Made by a program: the position numbers and the translations under genes. DNA of 38,338 bases from positions 1 through 38,338 of the forward strand of contig JAJXYT010000194.1 of NCBI GenBank assembly GCA_021780375.1, written 5' to 3'. The notes beneath the pieces were generated by a model, which had not been told where the DNA came from, did not search any database, and saw only the letters and a list, made by a program, of their open reading frames with translations. This document shows, piece after piece, positions 1-9,934 of the stretch. Origin of the DNA: a bacterium (GTDB lineage Bacteria; Verrucomicrobiota; Verrucomicrobiia; Limisphaerales; UBA11358). How positions within the stretch are numbered: the first letter of the stretch is position 1; each line of letters starts with the position of its first letter.

Positions 1-2135
1 TCCTCGCTCACGATGATGTCGTTGCGAAAATCCTGCGACGAGACCCAGAGCCGCACGATGTCCGCGCCCCATTTCTTCACATATGCCTCGGCGGTCTGCG
101 GTTTTTCATAACCGCCCTGTTTGCTCTTGGAAATCTTCTCGCGATCCGCATCCACGACAAAGCCGCTCGTGAGCACCCTTTTGAACGGCGCCGCGCCATT
201 GCCGGCCAGCGAGAGCAGCAGCGACGATTGAAACCAGCCGCGATGCTGGTCGGAGCCTTCGAAATACATGTCGGCCTGCCATTGTAGCGCGGGCGTCACG
301 CCTGCGGGTGCAGGCGGCATCTTACCGCTGGATTCGCGAGGCAAGGATGCCTCGCCAACTCGCAGGCTGGAAGCCGGCGCTACGTTGTGATGCAATTCTT
401 CCCGTCGCATCAAAACGCTTCGTGACGAGCTGCCGGAATCAATCCATACGTCAAGGGTGTCGCTGGATTTGTTGACCGCTTCCGCGCCCTTCCAACCTTC
501 CGGTTTCAAGAGCGACCAGAGTTCGACGGCGGATTTCTCGAACCAGACGTTCGAGCCGTGTTTCTCTATCAAATCGGCGGCGTTGCGGACGATTTGCGCA
601 TCGAGGATCGGTTCACCCTTGGCGTCGTAAAATGCCGGAATCGGCACGCCCCAGGTGCGTTGCCGCGAAATGCACCAATCGGGCCGCGTTGCAACGGCGG
701 CTTTGATGCGATTGACGCCCCAGTCGGGAACCCAATTCACGCGGTCAATCTCGGCAAGGGCGAGACCGCGAAAGGTTTCACCTTGGAGGGCAGCGCTTCG
801 TCGCCGCCCCAAAAGTTTGGGCACTGACGAAGCAGTGCCCTCCGGCACATGATCAATCTTGATGAACCACTGGTCCATCGCGCGGAAGATGACGGGCGTT
901 TTGCTCCGCCAGCAGTGCGGGTAGCTGTGATGATAATTTTCCTGGTGCAGCAGGGCATGGTGCGCCCGGAGTTCGTGCAAAACCGCTTCATTGGCGTCGC
1001 TTTTGCCGTGCTTTTCGAGAATCGATTTGCCGATCATTTCCTTTGGCATCTGCTGTTCGACCGGCAACTCGTTCGTGTAGGCGAACTTGCCGTCATCGTC
1101 CACCGGCGAATAAATCGGTAGACCGACGGACGAACCCAGGCCATAGTCCTCGAGACCGTGGCCGGGAGCGACATGGACGAAACCCGTGCCGGTGTCGCTG
1201 GTAACAAAATCGGCAGCGTAGGCTTTGCCTTTACGCGCCGGGATGAAGGGGTGCTGGTATTCCAACCTGGCGAGCTCTTCGGTCGGGAAAGGCGTTTGCG
1301 TGTAATTTGCCCAGCCGCATTTCTCGGCGACGACCGCAAGCAAACCACGGGATAAAATGTATTTTTCACCACCTGCTCCGACCTGGAGATATTGGAATTT
1401 CTCGTTGTAAGCGACGGCCAGGTTCGCCGGAAGCGTCCATGGCGTCGTCGTCCAGATGAGCACAAAGGTGTTTGCCCGGCCAATGACGGGAAACTTCACG
1501 TAAATGCTCGGGCTGACGTGGTCCTGGTATTCCACTTCCGCCTCGGCGAGCGCGGTACGGCAGGGAATGCTCCAATAAACCGGCTTTTTCCCACGATAAA
1601 CAAAGCCTTGCTCAACGATGTTGGCGAACAACCGCAATTCCTCGGCCTCGTATTCCTTGTTCAGCGTAAGGTAGGGATTCTCCCAGTCGCCCAGCACACC
1701 GAGCCGTTTGAACTGCACACGCTGGAGGTCAATGTACTTCCGGGCATACGTTTCGCAGGCCTTGCGAATGGCCGCGGCATCGGCGCTGGTGTCGCCCGCC
1801 TTGCGCATTTCCTGGGAAACCTTGAATTCAATGGGCAATCCATGACAATCCCAGCCCGGTACATACGGCGCGCTAAAACCGCGTAAGGACTTATATTTAA
1901 CAACGATGTCCTTAAGAATCTTGTTCAGCGCGGTGCCGATATGAACGTCGCCGTTGGCAAACGGCGGGCCGTCGTGCAGGACAAATTTGTCTTTTGCCCG
2001 GGCGCGGTTAGTCTGGATTTTCCGGTAAAGCCCGGCCTTTTCCCACTTTTTCAGCCGCTCCGGCTCCCGGGCCACCAGGTCGGCTTTCATCGGGAAATCA
2101 GTGTGCGGCAGATTCAATGTATTTTTATAGTCCAT
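1..2135 (-). CDS. ileS: Isoleucyl-tRNA synthetase, 3' end outside the window (partial)
   Basis: Reverse-strand translation from ATG at 2135 ([37 protein letters not shown]...[29 protein letters not shown]) through [42 protein letters not shown] and the KISKSK signature. It runs off the left edge, so it is absent from the ORF track. Confidence 0.95.
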   Translation of the reverse strand, partial: MDYKNTLNLPHTDFPMKADLVAREPERLKKWEKAGLYRKIQTNRARAKDKFVLHDGPPFANGDVHIGTALNKILKDIVVKYKSLRGFSAPYVPGWDCHGLPIEFKVSQEMRKAGDTSADAAAIRKACETYARKYIDLQRVQFKRLGVLGDWENPYLTLNKEYEAEELRLFANIVEQGFVYRGKKPVYWSIPCRTALAEAEVEYQDHVSPSIYVKFPVIGRANTFVLIWTTTPWTLPANLAVAYNEKFQYLQVGAGGEKYILSRGLLAVVAEKCGWANYTQTPFPTEELARLEYQHPFIPARKGKAYAADFVTSDTGTGFVHVAPGHGLEDYGLGSSVGLPIYSPVDDDGKFAYTNELPVEQQMPKEMIGKSILEKHGKSDANEAVLHELRAHHALLHQENYHHSYPHCWRSKTPVIFRAMDQWFIKIDHVPEGTASSVPKLLGRRRSAALQGETFRGLALAEIDRVNWVPDWGVNRIKAAVATRPDWCISRQRTWGVPIPAFYDAKGEPILDAQIVRNAADLIEKHGSNVWFEKSAVELWSLLKPEGWKGAEAVNKSSDTLDVWIDSGSSSRSVLMRREELHHNVAPASSLRVGEASLPRESSGKMPPAPAGVTPALQWQADMYFEGSDQHRGWFQSSLLLSLAGNGAAPFKRVLTSGFVVDADREKISKSKQGGYEKPQTAEAYVKKWGADIVRLWVSSQDFRNDIIVSE
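283..384. repeat. REP/BIME-like inverted repeat inside ileS (element A)
   Basis: Left arm TGTAGCGCGGGCGTCACGCCTGCG (283-306) matches the reverse complement of 361-384 (CGTAGCGCCGGCTTCCAGCCTGCG) at 19/24 positions. Internal perfect hairpin GCGAGGCA-AGGA-TGCCTCGC. 102 nt, read in frame as ...[35 protein letters not shown]... Confidence 0.8.
785..843. repeat. REP/BIME-like inverted repeat inside ileS (element B)
   Basis: GGAGGGCAGCGCTTCGTCGCCGCCCCAAA against the reverse complement of the right arm GGAGGGCACTGCTTCGTCAGTGCCCAAA. Read in frame as [20 protein letters not shown] between [10 protein letters not shown] and the VNWVPDWG motif. Confidence 0.8.
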
Positions 2136-2215
2136 CGTGACTTTTAGAAGGAACGAAGCTAACAGCCGGGGAAAATAGTGTCAACGAACGCGCGCGGCCA
2201 TTGGGATGGGTCGTT

Positions 2216-2263
2216 AAAAAGAAAAACCGGGTCAAACGGCCAGGGGGTGGCCGAGAGACCCGG
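2216..2263 (-). terminator. Rho-independent terminator, reverse strand, upstream of ileS
   Basis: Reverse strand reads CCGGGTC-TCTC-GGCCA-CCCCC-TGGCC-GTTT-GACCCGG followed by TTTTTCTTTTT: two stacked perfect stems and a U-tract. Confidence 0.8.
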
Positions 2264-2392
2264 GGAATTTTCGAGAGTACGTACGTAGGATTACGAAGAA
2301 CTCCGATCCGGGAGCGTACCGATACCCGGAACGAAAACGGTTATAGAAATTCAAAGAACACCTCGACAGACCCATGAACCCGTCGCACCTTG
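2216..2392 (-). ncRNA. Candidate structured small RNA or ileS leader RNA (~175 nt)
   Basis: Lies between a near-consensus promoter and a strong terminator on the reverse strand. Contains local hairpins (CGACGGG...UCUGUCG; UCCGGG...CCCGGA) and no convincing ORF. Family not recognised. Confidence 0.45.
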
Positions 2393-2396
2393 CAGA

Positions 2397-2426
2397 TATA
2401 AAATCACAATCGCTTATTTATGTCAA
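2397..2426 (-). promoter_or_regulatory. Sigma70-type promoter, reverse strand
   Basis: Reverse strand TTGACA (2426-2421), 17-18-nt spacer, TTTTAT/TTTATA (about 2403-2397). Confidence 0.6.
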
Positions 2427-2536
2427 CCTGCATTGATAAAGTATAAGTTATATTTCTTTTCCCACGCCAAACCAATAAGTGTGTCCTGCCCTTCAAGGCG
2501 TTCATTTCGTTCCCATTGGAATCTCACCGGGGATAA

Positions 2537-2953
<417 letters not shown>

Positions 2954-3013
2954 ACTGTAATTTAGAAGGATAGAATCGCAGAGAAAAGTTTTCGTCTGAG
3001 AACCAGTTTTTAT

Positions 3014-3376
3014 TGAATAAAACAGTCGGCAAAATCGTGAAATCATTTTGATTCAGGCGGGTGGCCGGCGGTTGTGAATAACTCGTGAACAAAAGTTAAT
3101 ATGTTGTCCTAGAAACGTCCGGCCGATTTGCGTAAAAAGTTCGCGTAACCAAAAAGCCGGTCGTGATGTTTCAAAGGTTTTAGAAGACGCAGTATCAGAG
3201 TTTTGGTCTTGTAATCCGCAACATACTACAAATCAGTGTGTTACATTGATGCTGGAGCGGCGGTTTCGATGAATAAGGGCGTGCGTGTGAACGCTTTATC
3301 GAAACCATAAGTTTAAAGCGGCGCAAGTGAGCAAGGCGGGCGAAGCCAAACGCCAATTTTGAGGCTAGGTGAATAA
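3014..3376. promoter_or_regulatory. Cluster of DnaA-box-like TTATTCA motifs upstream of dnaA
   Basis: TGAATAA (reverse of TTATTCA) at 3014-3020, 3075-3081 (full box TTATTCACA as TGTGAATAA at 3073-3081), 3270-3276 and 3370-3376 (GGTGAATAA, one mismatch). All have the same orientation. Confidence 0.4.
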
Positions 3377-3411
3377 AATGCTTGGAAAACGGGCTTTTTG
3401 ACAAAACGCAA

Positions 3412-4782
3412 ATGCAGCTTTCGGCAGAAAAAATTTGGAATTCAGCGCGGGAACATCTTCGTTCCAGGTTGAATACAGACACTTACAACATGTGGTTCGC
3501 CCCGTTGCGTGCCAATGCGGTTGACCCCAACTGCGTTACCCTGGAGGTGGCCAACGAATTCTGCGAGGTCTGGCTTAAGGACAATTATCTCAGCCTGTTG
3601 CAGGATGCCTTGACGGTCGCCGCCGGGCGCCAGTTGCAGATTAAATTCAAAATCGCTGCCGGCAACGATGCCCGGGCGCTTTCCGCACCTGTCGCTCCCG
3701 CGCCGGCCAAACCCACCCGGGCCGCCGAGTCCAGCCACGAGCGCGCGTCGCACAATGGGGACATTAATTTCAACCCCAAAAACACATTCGATACCTTTGT
3801 CGTCGGCAACAACAACAATTTCGCCTATGCCGCCGCGCTGGCCGTCGCCCAGGCTCCCGGCAAATCCTATAATCCGCTTTTCCTCTACGGCGGAGTCGGT
3901 CTGGGCAAGACCCATCTGCTCCACGCCATCGGCCAGTATGTCACCAGCAGCAAGAAGAGCGCGCGCGTCGCCTACGTCTCGTCCGAGAAGTTCACAAACG
4001 AGTACATTGATGGCATTCAAAACAACCAACTGGCCCGGTTCCGCAAGAAATACCGGCAAACCGACGTGTTGTTGATTGATGACATCCAATTCCTGGCGGG
4101 CAAGGAACGGATTCAGGAGGAATTTTTTCACACGTTCAACGCGTTGCACGAGGCGCACAAGCAGATCGTGCTCACCTGCGACCGCCCGGCCAGTGAAATC
4201 CAAGGACTGGAACACCGCCTCGTTTCCCGGTTTGAATGGGGCCTGGTCACCGATTTGCAGCCGCCGGACATCGAAATGCGCCTGGCCATCCTGAACAAAA
4301 AGGCACAACTCATGGGTGTCACCCTGCCTGAGGACATCTTGAATTTCCTCGCCAGCCGCATTCGCACCAACGTCCGCCGGCTCGAAGGCGCGCTCATCCG
4401 CGTGGCTTCCTACGCCTCGCTCACCGGCCGGAAATTGACCATCGAAGTGGTGGAAGGTTTGTTGCGCGAAATCCTCCATGAAGAAGGCCGGCTCTCCATC
4501 AGCATCGAAGTCATCCAGAAGCGTGTGGCCGAGCATTTTGATATCCGCCTTGCCGACATGACCAGTAAACGGCGCCCGGAAAACATTGCCTTCCCGCGCC
4601 AGGTGGCCATGTATTTGTCGCGCCAGATGACCGAAAGCTCGCTCAATACCATCGGCGAAGCCTTCGGTGGCCGCGATCATGGCACCGTCCTCCACGCCTG
4701 CCGCCTCGTGAAAGACCGCATGGAAGTGGACTCCAATGTCCGACAAGTCGTCCATTATCTCGAAAAGCAGTTGATGCGCTGA
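3412..4782 (+). CDS. dnaA: Chromosomal replication initiator protein DnaA
   Basis: NTYDMWF-like N-terminus, NPLFLYGGVGLGKTHLLHAIG Walker A, LLIDDIQFLAGKERIQEEFFHTFN, and C-terminal GGRDHGTVLHACR. ATG at 3412 preferred over the upstream TTG. Confidence 0.96.
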   Translation: MQLSAEKIWNSAREHLRSRLNTDTYNMWFAPLRANAVDPNCVTLEVANEFCEVWLKDNYLSLLQDALTVAAGRQLQIKFKIAAGNDARALSAPVAPAPAKPTRAAESSHERASHNGDINFNPKNTFDTFVVGNNNNFAYAAALAVAQAPGKSYNPLFLYGGVGLGKTHLLHAIGQYVTSSKKSARVAYVSSEKFTNEYIDGIQNNQLARFRKKYRQTDVLLIDDIQFLAGKERIQEEFFHTFNALHEAHKQIVLTCDRPASEIQGLEHRLVSRFEWGLVTDLQPPDIEMRLAILNKKAQLMGVTLPEDILNFLASRIRTNVRRLEGALIRVASYASLTGRKLTIEVVEGLLREILHEEGRLSISIEVIQKRVAEHFDIRLADMTSKRRPENIAFPRQVAMYLSRQMTESSLNTIGEAFGGRDHGTVLHACRLVKDRMEVDSNVRQVVHYLEKQLMR

Positions 4783-4825
4783 TTCCGCGCTCGACACTTT
4801 TCGCCCGTCACTCAACACTTCTGTC

Positions 4826-5803
4826 ATGCCGGTCATTGAAGTCAACGGCCTGACCAAGGCCTTTCGCACCTATAAAAAGCAGCCCGGCTTTGCGGGCGCG
4901 GTCAAAGGGCTTTTCCACCGTCAATACGAGCAAACCGTTGCCGTCAACGACGTCCATTTCCAGATTGAACCCGGCGAACTGGTCGGTTTTCTCGGCCCGA
5001 ACGGCGCCGGCAAGACCACCACGCTCAAAATGCTCGCCGGCCTGCTCTATCCAACGGGTGGCTCGGCCCGGGTCCTCGATTACACACCGTGGGAACGCGC
5101 CGACGGTTACCGTCGTCAGTTCGCGCTCGTCCTCGGCCAGAAAAACCAGCTCTGGTGGGATTTGCCCGCGCGCGAATCGCTGGAATTGAACGCGAAAATC
5201 TACGGCATTCCCCCCGACCGTTTCGAGCGAACGGTAGCCGAAATGAGCGAGCTGCTCGCCGTCCAGGAGAAGCTCAACGTCAGCGTCCGTGAACTTTCCC
5301 TCGGCGAACGCATGAAAATGGAGCTCATCGCCTCGTTGCTGCACCAGCCCAGGGTGCTTTTTCTCGATGAACCGACCATCGGACTGGACGTCGTCTCGCA
5401 AAAGACCGTCCGGGAATTCATCCGCCGCCACAACGCCGAGCAAAAGACCACGATTCTCCTCACCAGCCACTATATGGCCGACATCCAGGCACTGTGCCGG
5501 CGCGTCATCATCATTGACCACGGCAAAATCTTCTTCGATGGCCGACTGGACGAGATTGTGGACCGTTTCGCCGATTTCAAGTTCGTCACGATCCAATGCG
5601 CCAGCACGGAGGCGCACCCGAATGAAGATCTTTCGCGCTACGGCGAAGTCGTGGAAAAGACGCCGAACGCGATCACGCTCAAGGTCAAACGCGACCGCGT
5701 GATTGCCGTCTGCAAATCATTGCTCGACGACCTGCCGGTGACCGATATTGACATCCAGGAAGTCCCGATCGAAGACGTCATCCGCCAGATTTTCGCGCGA
5801 TGA
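4826..5803 (+). CDS. ABC transporter ATP-binding protein (ABC-2 type exporter class)
   Basis: GFLGPNGAGKTTTLKMLAGLLYPTGG Walker A, LSLGERMKMELIASLLHQPRVLFLDEPTIGLD signature and Walker B. Confidence 0.9.
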   Translation: MPVIEVNGLTKAFRTYKKQPGFAGAVKGLFHRQYEQTVAVNDVHFQIEPGELVGFLGPNGAGKTTTLKMLAGLLYPTGGSARVLDYTPWERADGYRRQFALVLGQKNQLWWDLPARESLELNAKIYGIPPDRFERTVAEMSELLAVQEKLNVSVRELSLGERMKMELIASLLHQPRVLFLDEPTIGLDVVSQKTVREFIRRHNAEQKTTILLTSHYMADIQALCRRVIIIDHGKIFFDGRLDEIVDRFADFKFVTIQCASTEAHPNEDLSRYGEVVEKTPNAITLKVKRDRVIAVCKSLLDDLPVTDIDIQEVPIEDVIRQIFAR

Positions 5804-5804
5804 T

Positions 5805-7328
5805 TTAATCACAGGGCACGGTGCGGTCGGACGCCCAATCGCGCGTTTCCTGGATCTTTTCCCGCATCACCACCGACAACGGCCGGGTTTGTTGGATTTC
5901 AGCAATCAAATCGGCCTGCGTCAGGCCGTGCCCTTGCGCGTGGGCCGTGTACATGGCCGAGACGATGGCCTGTTCGATTTCCGAACCCGAAAAACCGTTC
6001 GTGGCTTCCACGAGCGCGTCCAGGTCAAATTGCGCCGGTTCCAGCGCCCGTTTGCCCAGGTGAATCTGCAGGATGTCGCGGCGGTTCGGCGGCGACGGCA
6101 GATCCACGAAAAAAATCTCGTCGAACCGGCCTTTGCGCACCAATTCCGGCGGCAGACGCATGATATCATTGGCGGTGGCAACGACGAAAACCGGCTTTTT
6201 GCGTTCGGACATCCACGTCAGGAAGGTTCCCAAAATCCGGCGTGACAAGCCGTCGTCGTCTTCCTGCACGGCCACGCCTTTTTCAATTTCGTCCATCCAC
6301 AGAACACACGGTGACATGACTTCGGCGGTTTCAAAGGCCTTGCGCAAATTGCGTTCGGTTTCGCCGTAGTATTTGTTGTAAAGCACGCTGAAATCGAGCC
6401 GGAGGAGCGGCACACCGAAAATCGCGGCGGCCGCCTTGGCCACGAGGCTTTTGCCGCAACCCTGCACGCCCAGCAGCAACACGCCGCGCGGCGGGTCGAG
6501 CCGCGTGTCGGCGTCGCCCAGGAAAAAGTCCTTGCGCACGGTCAGCCAGTTCCGCAGCCGCTGCAGGCCGCCAATTTCCGAGAATTGCACGGTTTCATAT
6601 TCAAATGACAAAACGCCGTCGCGCCCGAGCAATTCATATTTCGCGCGCATGACTTCGGGCATTTCGGATTCGGAAATCACGCCGTCGTCGTTGATGGCCT
6701 TGAGCGCCAGCCGGCGCACATCCGTGGCGGTCAGACCGACGAGATTCCGCACCAGCAAATCAATCGCCTTGTTGGTAGTTTGGACATCACGTTTGCCGTG
6801 TTCCGCCCCCCAATCGGCGGCCACGTCATAAACGATTCCGCGCACGTCACCGGCTGAAGGCAGCGGCAGGCGGAAGCGCGCGGTGAACGGCTGCAGGTCC
6901 GGCGGTACCGGCATGGTCGAACCAACCAGGACCACCGTTGAATAGTGGCGCGAATACGCCAAGGCGATGTCTTTCAAATAACGGACAACCACCGCGTCCT
7001 GCAGATAGGGATGAAAATCCAGCAGGACAAACAGCGAGTGGGTGGCGGCAGTTTTAATGTAGTTTAAAACTTCCTGCGATTTGACAACCGACTGCAGTGG
7101 TTGGTCACAAGGATCAAACGCCTGCAAGCCTTCCGTCACCGTCCAGCGATAGGCCTTTAACTGAAAACGGCTCGCAATTTGCCGCACCATCTGGACAATC
7201 TGCGGCTCTTCGCCGGTCTCGACGGCGATCAGGGGCGTTCGCGAACGGATGATGGCCTCCAAATCACGAATCGGGCTTTCCGTGATCAACGATCCCGAGT
7301 TGGCGAGTTTGGCGGACGGCAAATTCAT
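5805..7328 (-). CDS. AAA+ family ATPase, Ycf46-like
   Basis: RGVLLLGVQGCGKSLVAKAAA, CVLWMDEIEKG, ANDIMRLPPELVRKGRFDEIFFVDLP, with a long N-terminal region typical of Ycf46-type proteins. Confidence 0.85.
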   Translation of the reverse strand: MNLPSAKLANSGSLITESPIRDLEAIIRSRTPLIAVETGEEPQIVQMVRQIASRFQLKAYRWTVTEGLQAFDPCDQPLQSVVKSQEVLNYIKTAATHSLFVLLDFHPYLQDAVVVRYLKDIALAYSRHYSTVVLVGSTMPVPPDLQPFTARFRLPLPSAGDVRGIVYDVAADWGAEHGKRDVQTTNKAIDLLVRNLVGLTATDVRRLALKAINDDGVISESEMPEVMRAKYELLGRDGVLSFEYETVQFSEIGGLQRLRNWLTVRKDFFLGDADTRLDPPRGVLLLGVQGCGKSLVAKAAAAIFGVPLLRLDFSVLYNKYYGETERNLRKAFETAEVMSPCVLWMDEIEKGVAVQEDDDGLSRRILGTFLTWMSERKKPVFVVATANDIMRLPPELVRKGRFDEIFFVDLPSPPNRRDILQIHLGKRALEPAQFDLDALVEATNGFSGSEIEQAIVSAMYTAHAQGHGLTQADLIAEIQQTRPLSVVMREKIQETRDWASDRTVPCD

Positions 7329-7476
7329 TCAAGTACCCCTTAAAACTCCCGAAATCGCTTCGGCCTGCAAGAAAAAACGTCCGTTTTCCTTCCTTTCTCA
7401 GCGCCGGGTGCCGCCGCATTTTCGCGCCGTAAGGAGCCATTGCTTTCGCCGACGGATTCCCTTTATCCTCTTCGCC

Positions 7477-7911
7477 ATGAAATGTCCAAAGTGCAATGCC
7501 GACCTGCAAACGAAAAACGATCGTGGCGTGGCAGTGGCAGCCTGTCCTCAATGCCAGGGAATGTGGCTGACGCCCGCGGAACTGGATCAGTTGGAAAACG
7601 AAGCTTTCAGCAATGAAGCCAATAAAGGCTCGCTTTATGTCACCAGCTACGAGACTGCCTTCAAGTGCCCATGCTGCTCCGCGCCGCTGAAAGAATTTGA
7701 TTATCGGTTCTTTGGCCTGCAGCTTGAATGCTGCCCGGACCACGGATTCTGGCTGGACAAGGACGAGGACGACCAAATTCTGGAACTGATGCGTGGCGAA
7801 GAAGAACGCGTTGAAAGGAAATTTGGAACGGAAAGCTCGTGGGCAACGTACGTCAACCATTTGCGCTCGCCTTCGTTTTTCGCAAAGGTCAAAGATTTAT
7901 TCCGTCGGTAG
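7477..7911 (+). CDS. Zinc-ribbon (TFIIB-type zinc finger-like) protein
   Basis: MKCPKCNADLQTKNDRGVAVAACPQCQGMWLTPAELDQLE: CPxC...CPxCxGxWL and a second CPCC...C motif. Confidence 0.75.
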   Translation: MKCPKCNADLQTKNDRGVAVAACPQCQGMWLTPAELDQLENEAFSNEANKGSLYVTSYETAFKCPCCSAPLKEFDYRFFGLQLECCPDHGFWLDKDEDDQILELMRGEEERVERKFGTESSWATYVNHLRSPSFFAKVKDLFRR

Positions 7912-7914
7912 AAA

Positions 7915-9192
7915 CTACGCCGCTTCCATATCCGGCTTGCGCCGCACCAGGGGCTGGGTTTCACCGAGCACGGCGGACCGCGTGATTTTCACGTGAACAA
8001 CGTCGCTGTTGTCGGGCGCGTCATACATCACGTCGAGCATCAGCCGCTCAATCAACCCGCGCAAGGCGCGCGCGCCGGTGCCTTTTTTCAGAGCCAACAC
8101 CGCCAGTTCGCGCAAGGCCTCGGGCGTGAACTCCAATTCCACGCCTTCCATCGCCATGAGCTTGGCGAATTGCTTCGTCAGCGCGTTTTTGGTCTCGGTG
8201 AGAATGGAAACCAGTTGATCTTCGGACAATTCCGCCAGCGTGGTCACCACCGGCAGCCGGCCGATGAATTCGGGAATGAAACCATAATCCAACAAATCCT
8301 CCGGTTCGGCGCGCTGTAAAATTTGATCGCGCGCGGCCTGGCCGCTCTTTTGCACCTCGCCGATGGCGCCAAAACCCATCGTGTGCCGGCCCAGCCGCCG
8401 TTGAATGATTTTTTCCAGTCCGACAAACGCCCCGCCGCAAATGAACAGAATGTCCGTCGTGTCCACGCGAATGTATTCCTGCTGCGGATGTTTGCGGCCG
8501 CCCTGGGGCGGCACGTTGCAGACCGTGCCTTCGAGGATTTTCAGCAACGCCTGCTGCACGCCTTCGCCGGAAACGTCGCGCGTGATGGACGGCCCCTCGG
8601 CCTTGCGCGCGATTTTGTCAATCTCGTCAATGTAAACGATGCCGCGCTGGGCGCGTTTCACGTCGTAATCCGAATTTTGCAGCAACCGCAATATGATGTT
8701 CTCCACGTCTTCACCCACGTAGCCGGCTTCGGTAAGCGTGGTGGCGTCGGCGATGGCGAAAGGGACATCGATGACTTTGGCCAACGTGCGTGCCAGCAGC
8801 GTTTTGCCGGAACCGGTCGGGCCGATCATTAAAATATTGCTCTTTTCAATTTCCACGCCGGCATGCTTGCCCTTGCTGGCGGCAAGCCCCCCTTCGGGTT
8901 CCTGCTGAATGCGCTTGTAATGATTGTGAACCGCGACCGCCAGCGTTTTCTTGGCGTGCTCCTGGCCGACACAGTGCATATCCAGTTGCCGTTTGATTTC
9001 CGCCGGTTTGGGAACGGTGAATTTCGGCTGTTTTTTCTGGTTCTGGAGTTCCACTTCGCGGTCGAGGACGTTTTTACAAAGGATGATGCAATTGTCGCAG
9101 ATATAAACGCCCGGTCCGGCGATGAGCTTGCGCACTTCCGCGTGCGATTTGCCGCAGAAACTGCACATGGTGAGCTGGTTGGGACGGGCCAT
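7915..9192 (-). CDS. clpX: ATP-dependent Clp protease ATP-binding subunit ClpX
   Basis: [27 protein letters not shown] zinc domain, [39 protein letters not shown]. Start assigned to MARPNQLTM (9192), because the upstream extension is encoded by AT-rich heptamer repeats. Confidence 0.95.
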   Translation of the reverse strand: MARPNQLTMCSFCGKSHAEVRKLIAGPGVYICDNCIILCKNVLDREVELQNQKKQPKFTVPKPAEIKRQLDMHCVGQEHAKKTLAVAVHNHYKRIQQEPEGGLAASKGKHAGVEIEKSNILMIGPTGSGKTLLARTLAKVIDVPFAIADATTLTEAGYVGEDVENIILRLLQNSDYDVKRAQRGIVYIDEIDKIARKAEGPSITRDVSGEGVQQALLKILEGTVCNVPPQGGRKHPQQEYIRVDTTDILFICGGAFVGLEKIIQRRLGRHTMGFGAIGEVQKSGQAARDQILQRAEPEDLLDYGFIPEFIGRLPVVTTLAELSEDQLVSILTETKNALTKQFAKLMAMEGVELEFTPEALRELAVLALKKGTGARALRGLIERLMLDVMYDAPDNSDVVHVKITRSAVLGETQPLVRRKPDMEAA

Positions 9193-9195
9193 TCT

Positions 9196-9232
9196 CGATT
9201 TTTGGTTTGCGATTAATGATTTACGGTTTTTA
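9196..9232. repeat. AT-rich heptamer-like repeat between clpX and clpP
   Basis: GATTTTT GGTTTGC GATTAAT GATTTAC GGTTTTT: consecutive 7-nt units with the same words as the array at 13978-14066. Confidence 0.6.
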
Positions 9233-9859
9233 CACATTCACCGACGATTTTTCCGCCATACCGGCGATATCCTTGCGTGACTGCACGACCTGGTCCACGA
9301 GGCCGTATTCCCTGGCTTCGTCGGCAGACATGAACCGGTCACGGTCCGTATCGCGCGTGATGTCCTCCACCGTGCGCCCGCAATGTTTGCCGAGAATTTC
9401 ATTCAACCGGTCCTTGAGCCGCAAAATTTCCTTCGCCTGGATGCTGATGTCGGTGGCCTGCCCCTGCACGCCGCCCCAAGGCTGGTGAATCATGATGCGC
9501 GCGTTCGGCAGCGCGTAGCGTTTGCCCTTCGTGCCCGCCGCCAACAGCACCGCCGCCATGCTCGCCGCCTGGCCGATACAGTACGTGTTCACGTCGCACG
9601 TCAAAAATTGCATCGTGTCGTAAATCGCCAGCCCGGCGGTGACGCTGCCGCCCGGCGAATTGATGTAAAGATGGATGTCCTTCTTGGCGTCGTTCATCTG
9701 GAGAAACAACAATTGGGCGATGATGATATTGGAGACGGTGTCATCCACCGGCGTGCCGATGAAAATGATGCGGTCCACCAGCAGGCGGGAATAAATGTCC
9801 CACGTCCGCTCGCCGCGTCCGGTCTGCTCGACCACAATTGGAACCAAAAAGTTTTGCAT
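9230..9859 (-). CDS. clpP: ATP-dependent Clp protease proteolytic subunit ClpP
   Basis: [42 protein letters not shown]. Start at MQNFLVPIV. Confidence 0.95.
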   Translation of the reverse strand: MQNFLVPIVVEQTGRGERTWDIYSRLLVDRIIFIGTPVDDTVSNIIIAQLLFLQMNDAKKDIHLYINSPGGSVTAGLAIYDTMQFLTCDVNTYCIGQAASMAAVLLAAGTKGKRYALPNARIMIHQPWGGVQGQATDISIQAKEILRLKDRLNEILGKHCGRTVEDITRDTDRDRFMSADEAREYGLVDQVVQSRKDIAGMAEKSSVNV

Positions 9860-9934
9860 GCCTGAATAACTACTCCATTTTTCGCGCAAGTAAAGGAGCA
9901 AACCTTGCGCCAAACCATCAAGACGCACGGAAAT

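Noticed and set aside
2136-2392. Canonical T-box riboswitch for ileS
   Set aside because: A terminator is present, but no UGGNACCGCG-type antiterminator core could be found on the reverse strand.
3442-4869. 475-aa reverse-strand ORF covering dnaA
   Set aside because: Antisense to an unambiguous dnaA; low-stop antisense frames are common in GC-rich codon-biased genes. No recognisable protein.
9193-9237. N-terminal extension of ClpX ([15 protein letters not shown]...)
   Set aside because: Encoded by AT-rich heptamer repeat DNA; the downstream ATG (MARPNQLTM) gives the normal zinc-domain start.
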